Shown in pieces: positions 17,221-24,463 of a DNA stretch of 64,000 bases. Source of the stretch: Brevibacillus brevis NBRC 100599 (lineage in GTDB: Bacteria > Bacillota > Bacilli > Brevibacillales > Brevibacillaceae). Both the position numbers and the translations under genes were made by a program. Each line of letters starts with the position of its first letter. Position 1 is the stretch's first letter. Below the pieces are notes generated by a model. The model worked only from the letters and a program-made list of their open reading frames with translations, ran no database searches and was not told where the DNA came from. The stretch covers positions 5,642,001-5,706,000 of the forward strand of contig NC_012491.1 of the NCBI RefSeq assembly GCF_000010165.1, written 5' to 3'.

Positions 17221-18588
17221 ATGGGGCAAGGCAAGACAGTTCAACGATCGTTACGTTCAGAAGTTGAGCATCACCTAAAAGAGCGTGGTTACACACTGAC
17301 TAAACTTGGCGAGATAACAGGTATTAATCAGGGAGTACTGAGCGATATTTTTAATCGAACTCCTTCTCGGGCTATGACGATTGGTCATCTGGATGCACTT
17401 GCTGTAGCTTTTAATCAAGCCCCTGGATGGCTTTATGATCTGTATGTAACGGAATGTATCGTCGAGGGAAAAGTGTCTCGTTCACGAGTTGTTCCCTATC
17501 TGGTTCGATGTGCAGAAATAGGCAGGCAGGATTGTATCGAGTTAATTGTCCCTATACTTTTGGATAATCAGAAAAACCTGTCCATCCTGTTTTCCGTGGC
17601 TGAGAAGCTTTTTACAAATGGGAAGCGACAGGAGTCAATCCCGTTTTATCAACTTGTTATTGAATCGGAAAAAGACAGCCATTGTGATCGTTTTGTAATG
17701 TCTCAGTATAGGCTTTTCCGTGCAGTGCAAGGGGGAGCTGATTCAGAGAAAAAGTGGAAGGCTGTCATCTGTTTTCACCCTTATCGAAACAGGTTGCCTG
17801 AAAATTATCAATTAGATGCGTTACTACAATTAGCAAATGTGTGCTTTACGCTCCATAACTGGAAGGAGGTAGAGCGATATGCAGATGAACTAAAAGAGTT
17901 AGCAACCGTGATCTATAATGAAGAAATACAAAGATGGGAAATTGATGGAGTGAGGGGAATACTTGAAACAGAGCGCCATCTTGTCGTGTATTATGGACAG
18001 GGCTTCTTACTAAAGGGACTCGCTTTACAATTACAAGAGCGGTATGAAGAAGCCATTTCTTATGTACAAGCGTATGCTGAGCTGGGCTGGTTTGAATTCC
18101 GTGATGATCTAGCTGAAATGGAAATTGAAAAGTTTCGTGGATGGGCGAAAGCGAATAATTACACTCTGAATTTATTAATGGGGCGTACAGAGTTACTTTC
18201 TGAGTATGTTAATCATCTTGCTAATAACCCACCTGAAATTTTAGCGGGTATGTTTACCATTATGGAGACAGCCAATCGATTCGGACTATCTGTAGATGAC
18301 ATTGTGGAGCGTTTTTCTAAGGAAATTGCTTGCTTTCAAGATTATAAAGACCCTTTTAGTCTTACCCGCCATCTTCATTTTCGGTATCATTTGGCGATAT
18401 ATCAGCTCGATAAGGGGCGAGTTGCAGAAGGTATTACAGAAACACTACGCTGCCTTGCGTTAGCGAGTAAGATGATGGAGCAGGAAAAGTTCCAAAGCTG
18501 TGTCGCTATGTTCTGGAAATATAGACATAGTGCTTCTGACCAGCAGATAGATGAATTCCAAAACATTTTGGAAGGGAGAAATAAATAA
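17221..18588 (+). CDS. RRNPP-type receptor: XRE-like HTH plus TPR-like helical repeats (AimR/Rap/NprR-like)
   Basis: 455 residues from ATG 17221, with SD AAGGAGG 12 bp upstream. Residues about 5-60 form an XRE-like HTH (LRSEVEHHLKERGYTLTKLG, then EITGINQGVLSDIFNRTPSR). The remainder is all helical, with repeated short helix pairs resembling TPRs (for example IPFYQLVIESEKDS, LLQLANVCFTLHNWKEVERY, KGLALQLQERYEEAISYVQA). HTH plus C-terminal TPR array, followed by a tiny exported-peptide gene, is the hallmark of RRNPP receptors (Rap, NprR, PlcR, PrgX, AimR), whose DNA binding is switched by a re-imported oligopeptide. It is the first gene inside the left phage end and transcribed opposite to the structural genes, as in lysis-lysogeny modules. 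Family membership is strong; control of lysogeny is inferred. Confidence 0.82.
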   Translation: MGQGKTVQRSLRSEVEHHLKERGYTLTKLGEITGINQGVLSDIFNRTPSRAMTIGHLDALAVAFNQAPGWLYDLYVTECIVEGKVSRSRVVPYLVRCAEIGRQDCIELIVPILLDNQKNLSILFSVAEKLFTNGKRQESIPFYQLVIESEKDSHCDRFVMSQYRLFRAVQGGADSEKKWKAVICFHPYRNRLPENYQLDALLQLANVCFTLHNWKEVERYADELKELATVIYNEEIQRWEIDGVRGILETERHLVVYYGQGFLLKGLALQLQERYEEAISYVQAYAELGWFEFRDDLAEMEIEKFRGWAKANNYTLNLLMGRTELLSEYVNHLANNPPEILAGMFTIMETANRFGLSVDDIVERFSKEIACFQDYKDPFSLTRHLHFRYHLAIYQLDKGRVAEGITETLRCLALASKMMEQEKFQSCVAMFWKYRHSASDQQIDEFQNILEGRNK

Positions 18589-18716
18589 TGCGGAGTATGA
18601 TACTTCTACTTACTGTTTTGTTCGGACTTTCTCACGGAATCGTTGTACCAGAACATCAGGAGGTGCTTAGTAGTCATCACATTGTAACTACGTATACCCA
18701 CGGTGCAGGAGGTTAA
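18588..18716 (+). CDS. 42-residue exported propeptide, cognate signal of the RRNPP receptor
   Basis: The ATG shares its A with the receptor stop codon (TAATG), so the two are translationally coupled; GAAGGGAG upstream is the SD. The product starts MRSMILLLTVLFGLSHG, a short basic plus hydrophobic export signal, and ends in VTTYTHGAGG. Size, position and layout match Phr/AimP-type precursors, which are secreted, trimmed to a C-terminal 5-10-mer and re-imported by an oligopeptide permease. The mature peptide is probably within the last ten residues (for example THGAGG), but the cleavage site cannot be fixed here. Confidence 0.8.
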   Translation: MRSMILLLTVLFGLSHGIVVPEHQEVLSSHHIVTTYTHGAGG

Positions 18717-18726
18717 GTAGTAGTAA

Positions 18727-18752
18727 AACACCCTTTCGGGTGTTTTTTTTAT
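18727..18752 (+). terminator. Terminator after the propeptide gene
   Basis: AACACCC (18727-18733), TTTC loop, GGGTGTT (18738-18744), then eight T. It closes the receptor-peptide operon. Confidence 0.92.
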
Positions 18753-18805
18753 CATTCAAAATTTTTCAAAGGTCGTTTTGCTGAATGTTAGTTTATAGTA
18801 ATAAA

Positions 18806-18825
18806 TGTACATAAATTAATGTACA
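18806..18825. promoter_or_regulatory. Palindromic operator candidate downstream of the signal-peptide gene
   Basis: TGTACAT and ATGTACA arms separated by 6 bp. It lies about 55 bp after the terminator and just before the SD of the Spo0E-like gene; a weak promoter-like TTGCTG (18778) with AT-rich -10 (ATAAAT, 18801) is adjacent. In arbitrium phages the receptor binds a palindrome at the promoter of the locus after aimP, so this is the first place to look for receptor binding. The arms differ from those at 17129-17154. Confidence 0.5.
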
Positions 18826-18843
18826 AAAATGTAAAAACAGGAG

Positions 18844-19155
18844 GTGAATACCATAGGAGCTATTGCACACGAAAAGGGCGTTCCATCCCATTGCCAGGTA
18901 AACGGAACGCCCACAGGAGGAGCAGCTAGAGCTCCTATAAATAAATGTATCACGCAATCCTTAGATCGGGAAGGAGGAACTTATCACGATATAGAGCACT
19001 TGAAAAACATTGTGGAACAATTGCGTGAACAACTGGAGCAACTATATTTAGAGAAGAATGATTTGTTGGACGATGAAGTCGTAGAATTAAGCCAGAAATT
19101 AGATCAGTACATTCTGCTAATTCAATCAAAAATGATGCTAAAAAATAGAAACTAA
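18844..19155 (+). CDS. Spo0E-like aspartyl-phosphate phosphatase (start uncertain)
   Basis: The last 50 residues read EHLKNIVEQLREQLEQLY, then a linker and DDEVVELSQKLDQYILLIQ, the Spo0E family pattern with its SQxLDxxI signature. Spo0E-type proteins dephosphorylate Spo0A~P and delay sporulation. The frame opens at GTG 18844, but that GTG is part of the AGGAGGTG Shine-Dalgarno sequence, so it is an unlikely start. An AAGGAGG at 18971-18977 lies before the family domain, where the best-placed codons are ATA 18991 or TTG 19000. The first part (18844-18970) therefore may be a structured leader rather than protein. A phage Spo0E homologue could hold the host out of sporulation. Confidence 0.68.
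   Translation: MNTIGAIAHEKGVPSHCQVNGTPTGGAARAPINKCITQSLDREGGTYHDIEHLKNIVEQLREQLEQLYLEKNDLLDDEVVELSQKLDQYILLIQSKMMLKNRN
18876..18936 (+). ncRNA. Structured leader with two hairpins before the Spo0E-like domain
   Basis: Hairpin 1: GGGCGTTCC (18876-18884) with GGAACGCCC (18904-18912), 9 perfect pairs. Hairpin 2: AGGAGC (18918-18923) with GCTCCT (18931-18936), whose 5' arm buries an AGGAG. These could regulate translation of the downstream phosphatase or form a small RNA. The call rests only on the inverted repeats. Confidence 0.4.
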
Positions 19156-19220
19156 GGTGTTACAGAAGAAACTACAAATCTCTATACGATCAACATATAA
19201 AATAGGTATATTTTGCCTAT

Positions 19221-19248
19221 TTTGCATTTTAACTTATTTTGGTAGAAT
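19221..19248 (+). promoter_or_regulatory. Promoter for the secreted-protein pair
   Basis: TTTGCA (19221-19226), 16-bp spacer, TAGAAT (19243-19248) in an AT-rich gap, 35 bp before ATG 19283. Reasonable vegetative promoter by spacing. Confidence 0.45.
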
Positions 19249-19282
19249 TACAATAATCTGGCGATATAATCTGGAGGTTAGT

Positions 19283-19696
19283 ATGAAACGGATTCTTAGA
19301 ACTGCTGTTCTTTCAACTGTATTAGGTGTCCTCGCTCTATCTACGTCAATAGCAATAGCTGCGGAGAGCAATGCCGCTCCATTAGGTAGCGGTGACGACT
19401 TCGGAATAGACATGTATGCATCCAATATCCATGATATAACCGGAAAATCTGCTTATATGTGGGCTTACACGGAAGGAGAAGGAAGCGAACTCGCGAAGGT
19501 ACGCGTCTATTCCTATTTCTACGTGAATGGAAAGATGGAGAAAGCGGACTACGAAAATGGTACAAGGTACGCATCTATCGATTACGATGCATCTGCTAAA
19601 TATTTGATGGATGCCAAAATCACATCGTCCCATTACGCCTACAACAAGGCAGGTGACAAGGTTACGAGAACGTCCGAGAAGGTATACCAAAACTAA
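19283..19696 (+). CDS. Secreted small protein, unknown function
   Basis: 137 residues from ATG 19283 (SD TGGAGG); the frame extends upstream to 19157 without a usable start. MKRILRTAVLSTVLGVLALSTSIAIAAES is a classical signal peptide with an AxA cleavage site. The mature part of about 110 residues is rich in Tyr, Ala and charged residues with no cysteine. I do not recognise the family. It is in tandem with another secreted protein gene, so a lysogenic conversion role at the cell surface is possible. Confidence 0.7.
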   Translation: MKRILRTAVLSTVLGVLALSTSIAIAAESNAAPLGSGDDFGIDMYASNIHDITGKSAYMWAYTEGEGSELAKVRVYSYFYVNGKMEKADYENGTRYASIDYDASAKYLMDAKITSSHYAYNKAGDKVTRTSEKVYQN

Positions 19697-19720
19697 AGCA
19701 TTTAGGAGGTATTTGAGGTT

Positions 19721-20188
19721 ATGAAAAAACGCAACCTAGTAATTTCGGGTGTTGTTTTAGCTGGCGCTATTTTCGCAGGTAGCAGCCTATACGCAAGTGA
19801 AGACGTGGAGCAGTTCGAACAAGGAAATCAAATGAAAACACTTAGCGCATTGGGGATCGAAGCAAAGTCCGACGATTTAGTAGCTATGAAAACTTTGACT
19901 GACGAAAAGGGACAAGAGTGGATTTATAACGAATTCACCAGAAGAGCGCCTTTGATGGATAAAATAGAAGAGGAACGTTCGGTAAAAGTGAAAGATGCTT
20001 TCATTGAAGTACAGGACGAGATCATGCAACAGCACACGAAGAAGGGGGATTCCATTCCGGTTATCCTTCTGGATGAAGAGTTAAAAGAAGGCTCCTTCTC
20101 GTTTAACAGAGAAGATGGAGAGGTGCTGATCTTCAAACTAAAGTACAATGACGACAAAGGAAAATGGGATTACGAGCAGGAAAAGTAA
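19721..20188 (+). CDS. Secreted acidic protein, unknown function
   Basis: 155 residues, MKKRNLVISGVVLAGAIFAGSSLYASED, a signal peptide, then a strongly charged mature protein. An AGGAGG SD lies 11 bp before the ATG, 24 bp after the preceding stop, so the two secreted proteins form an operon. No domain recognised. Confidence 0.7.
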   Translation: MKKRNLVISGVVLAGAIFAGSSLYASEDVEQFEQGNQMKTLSALGIEAKSDDLVAMKTLTDEKGQEWIYNEFTRRAPLMDKIEEERSVKVKDAFIEVQDEIMQQHTKKGDSIPVILLDEELKEGSFSFNREDGEVLIFKLKYNDDKGKWDYEQEK

Positions 20189-20205
20189 ATATCGTTAATT
20201 TACAC

Positions 20206-20238
20206 AGGGGATAGCACTCGCTATCCCCTATTTTATTG
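20206..20238 (+). terminator. Terminator of the secreted-protein operon
   Basis: AGGGGATAGC (20206-20215) pairs with GCTATCCCCT (20220-20229) over a 4-nt loop, followed by ATTTTATT. Confidence 0.82.
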
Positions 20239-20301
20239 AACTGTATTGACAATAGGTACTAATAAAAAAAACGTCTCCTCAAAACAGGGACGGGTTATTT
20301 T

Positions 20302-20763
20302 CTAGCCAGCTAGAATAAAATCGACGAATACTGGTGAGCGCAGCATCCCGCTTTTTGTCCAGTTTCTCATTTTGACGCGTGCTTTAATTTGAGGCTGCAG
20401 ATAAACATACTCACGATCTTCACCAGTTATTAACTGTTTCGCCACTCCATAAAACGCCTTCTTATGCGTACGTGGCACGCCGTGCTCAATGACACCTGCA
20501 GGTCGACCGTTATAGTATGCTAACCAGCCAAAGTCACCTTTCCTGTATCCTGCGATCTGGACGTCTACATACGTATAGTTGATGATCTTGGTGAAATCGT
20601 CTGTACGTTTATCCGCATGGTATCGCCCATCCTTACGCTTTGCGACTATGCCCTCCATGTTTCTTGCGACAATTGCGTCCCATAAATCCTCGCCTCGTCC
20701 GTCAATGTACGCGATTTTGCTCATAGTTGGGGTATCCGTTATTGCCCGGCCACGGACAGACAC
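20302..20763 (-). pseudogene. ATP-dependent DNA ligase, 3' fragment
   Basis: About 153 residues keep the nucleotidyltransferase motif EGIVAKRKDGRY, the KRTDDFTKIINY segment and an OB-fold-like tail (VQIAGYRKGDFGWLAYYNGRPAGVIEHGVP). The N-terminal half with the catalytic KxDG lysine is absent, and upstream sequence (20764 onward) does not continue it. This looks like a decayed remnant, possibly a deletion that joined ligase to the neighbouring small gene. Confidence 0.72.
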
Positions 20764-20786
20764 AACTACAGAGTATACGTGATACT

Positions 20787-20930
20787 GTGAAATCAGATAA
20801 AGTTACAACTGAAGATTTTGTTGAGAATACAGTGGGAAAAGCAAAATTACTATTAATCTTCTGGTATATAGGTACGGCACTTGCTTTAGGTACTTTAGTT
20901 TTTGGGATTATTAGATTCCTAAAACCTTAA
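20787..20930 (+). CDS. Small single-pass membrane protein
   Basis: Reading from GTG 20787 gives 47 residues ending LLLIFWYIGTALALGTLVFGIIRFLKP, one clear membrane helix, with a terminator right after the stop. There is no strong SD, and the 5' side abuts the ligase remnant, so it may be a truncated gene. Confidence 0.4.
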   Translation: MKSDKVTTEDFVENTVGKAKLLLIFWYIGTALALGTLVFGIIRFLKP

Positions 20931-20954
20931 AAAAAGCGCTTAATAGCGCTTTTT
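20931..20954. terminator. Bidirectional terminator
   Basis: AAAAAGCGCT (20931-20940), TAAT loop, AGCGCTTTTT (20945-20954): perfect, with A and T runs on both sides, between two convergent genes. Confidence 0.88.
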
Positions 20955-21794
20955 TCATTTGCTCTCTTGCCGCATGAAAAGAAGATATCTATGTTTATCC
21001 CTGTCGTAAATGTAAAGATGATTACTTTCAATCTCAGTTGGCTTATTGCCCAAAACAATCCGATTTGAATCTAAGGAATACAAAACAAAAAGTGGCTGAT
21101 TTTGCACTGTTTCTATATGTGGGATAATCATTTTATATGAATTCTTTCCGGCGGGATTCTCTATTTTAAATTCATCACGATACAAATGAATTGAAAAATG
21201 AAAATAGACTAAAGCAAAAAGTGTGCTTGCCAAAATTGAGCCAAGTAGAGACAGCCAATCTGTTTCTTTGATCATTAGACGATACGTTGTAAATGCTGAA
21301 CTGCAATATATGGAAAAGTAAGCACTAACGAAGTGTGTCAGAAGCAGAAATTTATAATATCGTTTGTTTTTGCTGTAATCAAGTTCATATTCTTCTTTAC
21401 GAATTAGTTTTGAGTACAATGCCACGAACTTTCTTATAGCCAAATGGACCATGATGATACTGAAACTAATTAATAAGGTTATAATAATGAGCACGCCAAG
21501 CAAAATTAAAAAATATGAATCGTTGTCATTTTCTGCTATTGAAATGGCTATTCCTCCACCTAGTAAATGCGAGAAAATAATCAGTATCAGTGTAAACATT
21601 AGCTGTTTATAGCCGGTTTCCCAACTTTGTTGATCCTTTGTATCGAATATTTTATCGAAGTCAGACTTTTTTACATATCTAATGAATGCTTTGATTAGCT
21701 TTACAACTGTCGAAATCAGGAATACCCCAAAGACAATGATCATAATTAAGGGATAATCTCTAGCAAAAATTGATAAGAAAGGTATTTCGTTCAT
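20955..21794 (-). CDS. Multi-pass membrane protein, unknown function
   Basis: 279 residues from ATG 21794 (MNEIPFLSIFARDYPLIMII; SD GGAGTGG). About five hydrophobic segments: near residues 15-35, 65-90, 95-125, 155-170 and 180-205. The C-terminal 60 residues are soluble, resembling a small sensor or stand-alone domain. Family not recognised. In the accessory left arm of the prophage, a superinfection-exclusion type role is possible but unsupported. Confidence 0.65.
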   Translation of the reverse strand: MNEIPFLSIFARDYPLIMIIVFGVFLISTVVKLIKAFIRYVKKSDFDKIFDTKDQQSWETGYKQLMFTLILIIFSHLLGGGIAISIAENDNDSYFLILLGVLIIITLLISFSIIMVHLAIRKFVALYSKLIRKEEYELDYSKNKRYYKFLLLTHFVSAYFSIYCSSAFTTYRLMIKETDWLSLLGSILASTLFALVYFHFSIHLYRDEFKIENPAGKNSYKMIIPHIETVQNQPLFVLYSLDSNRIVLGNKPTEIESNHLYIYDRDKHRYLLFMRQESK

Positions 21795-21929
21795 ACTTAC
21801 CACTCCATTAACAAAAGGATATTTCATTTACTTTTTTAGTTATATACTTTAACTTTGAATATTCTCATATGAAAAAGTCTTTTTTTACAGAAGAGAAAAA
21901 GTTAGAGATTACAAATAAAGCCCGACTTT

Positions 21930-22273
21930 TTAGTGGGGCAGCACAGTTATTCTCCAGCCGTCAGGTGGTCCAACTACGAGTGAACTACATCCCCATTCTG
22001 GTGGTCCGTACATTTGCCAACCAACACCGCCGTCCAGGCTCAGGTTCCAATCAGGGTCGGATACTTTTAGCTGCCAACCGGGACCACCATCAAATTTTAC
22101 ACCTTCCCAATCAGGACCTGAAGTTTTCATAACCCAACCTGGACCGCATCAAGCTTCATTCCGTCTTCCATCTTCCACTCAGGACCAGTAAATAGAAATT
22201 GGGGTCTTTCTCCAAGATCAAAACTCAGTGCGGTGCCGCGTTCACCAATATCCTTTAGAATGTGGTTGAACAT
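21930..22273 (-). pseudogene. Tryptophan-motif repeat protein split by a frameshift (or two coupled ORFs)
   Basis: ATG 22273 follows SD GAGGTGATAG and opens a 48-codon ORF (stop 22127-22129) with TGPEWKMEDGMKLD. A second frame (ATG 22130, overlapping ATGA, to 21930) continues the same theme: TSGPDWEGVKFDGGPGWQLK, then SDPDWNLSLDGGVGWQM. Shifting frame by -1 near LDA gives GGPGWVMKTSGPDW without a break, so one base appears to be missing relative to the repeat. The unit is roughly G-P-(D/E/G)-W every 8-12 residues. Either a decayed single gene or two translationally coupled ORFs. Confidence 0.55.
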
Positions 22274-22417
22274 TCTATCACCTCGCTTTTCTCAATCATA
22301 CAATTGTTCCATAAAATAGAAAATCCCTCCCGTGGATGTAATTCCGAAGGAGGACTCTTTTTGTTGATGGATCGTTGGTCAGTCGTAGCCTGTGACGTGA
22401 GGGTAGCGGGCAACGAT

Positions 22418-22446
22418 ACAAAAAGTCCCCCTTATATAGGAGGACT
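22418..22446 (-). terminator. Terminator of the accessory minus-strand cassette
   Basis: On the minus strand AGTCCTCC (22446-22439) pairs with GGGGGACT (22431-22424) around a 7-nt loop, followed by TTTTTG. It overlaps the stop of the gene above it. Confidence 0.65.
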
Positions 22447-22890
22447 AAGCTTCTCCACCAAAGCGCTTGAATATATCCATTGCACCATTCAAAAGTTTAA
22501 CGCCTTCCGGAAGAGAATCCCACATTCTCTTTAAATAAGAAGGACGCAAGGTATCCCCTTCTTTCTTTTCCTTCAAATCAGTAATAGTATCGATTGCATC
22601 AGCAGCGTCTTCTGGCTTTAGTGAAGAGTTACTTCGAATGGCTTCAATAAACTGCTGGATTTTATCTTGATCTTCATGGCCCCATACTCCAGAAAGGGAA
22701 GCTTGAGAACCAGTATTTACTTGTGATTGATTAATACTATTTCGGTCGCCAATTTTTACACTGTTATCGTTCACATAAACAACCGCCTTTTCGATATTAA
22801 TAAACCCTAATTGTTTCAAGATCCTAAGAGAAGGTTCTTTATCTTCGATGATATGATTCACAACAGTAGGCAAATTCACACATGGACTTT
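22445..22890 (-). CDS. C-terminal part of a frameshifted accessory protein (VNTG/helical tail)
   Basis: The frame (open from 23005, meaningful after the poly-A tract) reads VVNHIIEDKEPSLRILKQLG, then a short beta-like spacer with VKIGDRNSINQSQVNTG, a helical region and an end MWDSLPEGVKLLNGAMDIFKR. A 'DxNxxNQSQVNTG' spacer followed by a terminal hydrophobic helix is seen in uncharacterised bacterial effector-like proteins (family not named with certainty). There is no start of its own; it is most likely the continuation of the ORF at 22839-23246, through a run of ten A. Confidence 0.5.
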
Positions 22891-23246
22891 TTTTTTTCGC
22901 GAGATTGCGATATGAAGTCTTCGGTGAAACTGAAAACAATAATCGCAAAATCGGGATCAAAGTAATATTGCTCGCTACACCAGCATTCAAACAGTTGTTC
23001 TTCATCTATCGGTGTGTCTAAAGGAAACGTTCGACCTTTATGACCATTGGGGCATAAAAGCATTTTTTTAGAAATTAACTCAAATCCATTCATTCTGCTA
23101 AGATACTTTAATACATCGTAATGAAGCACTCCACTAAGACCAAGTTCAGCAAGTACGTTATTAACTGTAAAATTAACGATCGGAATATCATTGGAGGCCC
23201 ATCTTTCAAGCAATGCGGTAATTTCTCTGTATGGTATCGCAGCCAT
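22839..23246 (-). CDS. N-terminal part of a frameshifted accessory protein with zinc-ribbon-like cysteines
   Basis: 135 residues from ATG 23246 (SD GGAGGTGG). Cysteines in LLCPNGH and FECWCSEQYYFDPD could bind metal. Near residue 117 the coding strand has ten consecutive A (22888-22897); in this frame it soon terminates (MCEFAYCCESYHRR), while a one-base shift enters the long downstream frame. Fusion would give about 265 residues. It lies 20 bp after the gene at 23267-24262, so the pair is an operon. Confidence 0.55.
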   Translation of the reverse strand: MAAIPYREITALLERWASNDIPIVNFTVNNVLAELGLSGVLHYDVLKYLSRMNGFELISKKMLLCPNGHKGRTFPLDTPIDEEQLFECWCSEQYYFDPDFAIIVFSFTEDFISQSREKKKSMCEFAYCCESYHRR

Positions 23247-23266
23247 ATGATATCCACCTCCTAAAT

Positions 23267-24262
23267 TTACTCGTTATTAACTACTGTTGCTTCACCTGTT
23301 GCAGCTTCGTTTATTGTGGTTTGCTTCATCGTGAAACAAACATGAATAAATGCTTCTATAACGGTGGTAATAATTCCTTCAGTTACTGACTTTAAAAATT
23401 TAAAGCCACCCTGCCTAATGTTTATTTCGAAAGAAACTGGCATTTTTATGCTGGTAGTTGGATCAGTATAAACAAATTCGCAAGATTCGTCATTTGTGTC
23501 GTCAGTAGGTATATCTAGTTCTTTGATTGCCGCTACTATTTTTCTATACGTTTCATCATTTCTAAGGTTAACCCCTTTTTGGCTACGATCCGCCGTGAAT
23601 CGGATAGAACCAACTGTACTGGGGAGGTTTATTTCAGTTGAAACTAGATCAGCAGATAATATTGCAGAAATTAGTTTTGCTTCTTCTTTCGTTACAGTTG
23701 TCCACGAATGCCACTTGTATGGCTCGGCAAAGCCTAATAATTTCATAGCAATTTCAACGTAGGTTTTTCTATAGGTGTGTGCACACCTTACTTCAATTAC
23801 CTGTTCCCCGAAATGGATTACTATCGAAGTAAAGTGAGCATAGAGTGCTGGGCGTTTCCCGTAGTTATATTTATGTGTAGTTCTTTTACCCTCGACAAAC
23901 TTAATAAACACATCAGAGCCTTCTTGGACAACGCTACATATTTGTATTCCTTGTCGCAGTTCAGGTTGCCATTCGTGGCCTATATTTTCTTTAGAAACAT
24001 GCTTTTCATTAATTAATACTTTAATAAAATCCTCTGCTGATTTTGATTTATCCGGAAAATTAGAATCAGGTTTGCATAGAGTAAGACCAGTAGGTGAGCC
24101 AGCAAATTGAAACTGCTTTTCTAAATGAAGCAGTTGGTCACCTTGTCCTTTTTCGACACAATCCTTTAAAATGTCTTCAATTTCTCTTCCTCTTGTCTTA
24201 ACACTATGTAATTGGGCATAAGAACGTATGAGAGTATCAGGTATATTTTCAAAGGATGACAT
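23267..24262 (-). CDS. Hypothetical accessory protein paired with the frameshifted gene
   Basis: 331 residues from ATG 24262 (MSSFENIPDTLIRSYAQLHS; SD AAGGCGGG); an upstream TTG at 24301 is unlikely. N-terminal 55 residues are helical; the middle contains FIKFVEGKRTTHKYNYGKRP and VEIAMKLLGFAEPYKWHSW; the C-terminus has a weakly hydrophobic stretch (GIITTVIEAFIHVCFTM). No family recognised. The inverted repeat CAGATTA-N7-TAATCTG at 24309-24329 in its upstream region may be an operator. Location beside the lysis genes in the accessory arm is a common site for phage-encoded defence genes (inference). Confidence 0.6.
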   Translation of the reverse strand: MSSFENIPDTLIRSYAQLHSVKTRGREIEDILKDCVEKGQGDQLLHLEKQFQFAGSPTGLTLCKPDSNFPDKSKSAEDFIKVLINEKHVSKENIGHEWQPELRQGIQICSVVQEGSDVFIKFVEGKRTTHKYNYGKRPALYAHFTSIVIHFGEQVIEVRCAHTYRKTYVEIAMKLLGFAEPYKWHSWTTVTKEEAKLISAILSADLVSTEINLPSTVGSIRFTADRSQKGVNLRNDETYRKIVAAIKELDIPTDDTNDESCEFVYTDPTTSIKMPVSFEINIRQGGFKFLKSVTEGIITTVIEAFIHVCFTMKQTTINEAATGEATVVNNE

Positions 24263-24334
24263 CAATAACCCGCCTTCATCATTTTTCTGATAAGGACCCA
24301 AGTGTATTCAGATTATATTACTTAATCTGGAATA

Positions 24335-24376
24335 ATAGACTGGGAACTTGTGTATGAGTCTCTAGTCCCAGTCTAT
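24335..24376. terminator. Long hairpin between lysis cassette and accessory arm
   Basis: ATAGACTGGGA (24335-24345) pairs with TCCCAGTCTAT (24366-24376) across a 20-nt loop; T-rich flank on the + side and TATTATTCC on the minus side. Probable end of the late transcript. Confidence 0.5.
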
Positions 24377-24463
24377 CCTTTTCTTCCAAAATTGTCCATT
24401 AAACAATTTTACCTAGTCTACTTAAGTTCATTCCCCACCCTATTACTATCAATTATCCATTGA

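Noticed and set aside
18844..18846. GTG as the start of the Spo0E-like protein
   Set aside because: It is part of the AGGAGGTG SD sequence itself, and the first 45 codons have no family similarity but hold strong hairpins.
22323..22362. Second terminator-like TCCCTCC/GGAGGGA repeat
   Set aside because: Long loop and weak T tract; no gene ends there in the matching direction.
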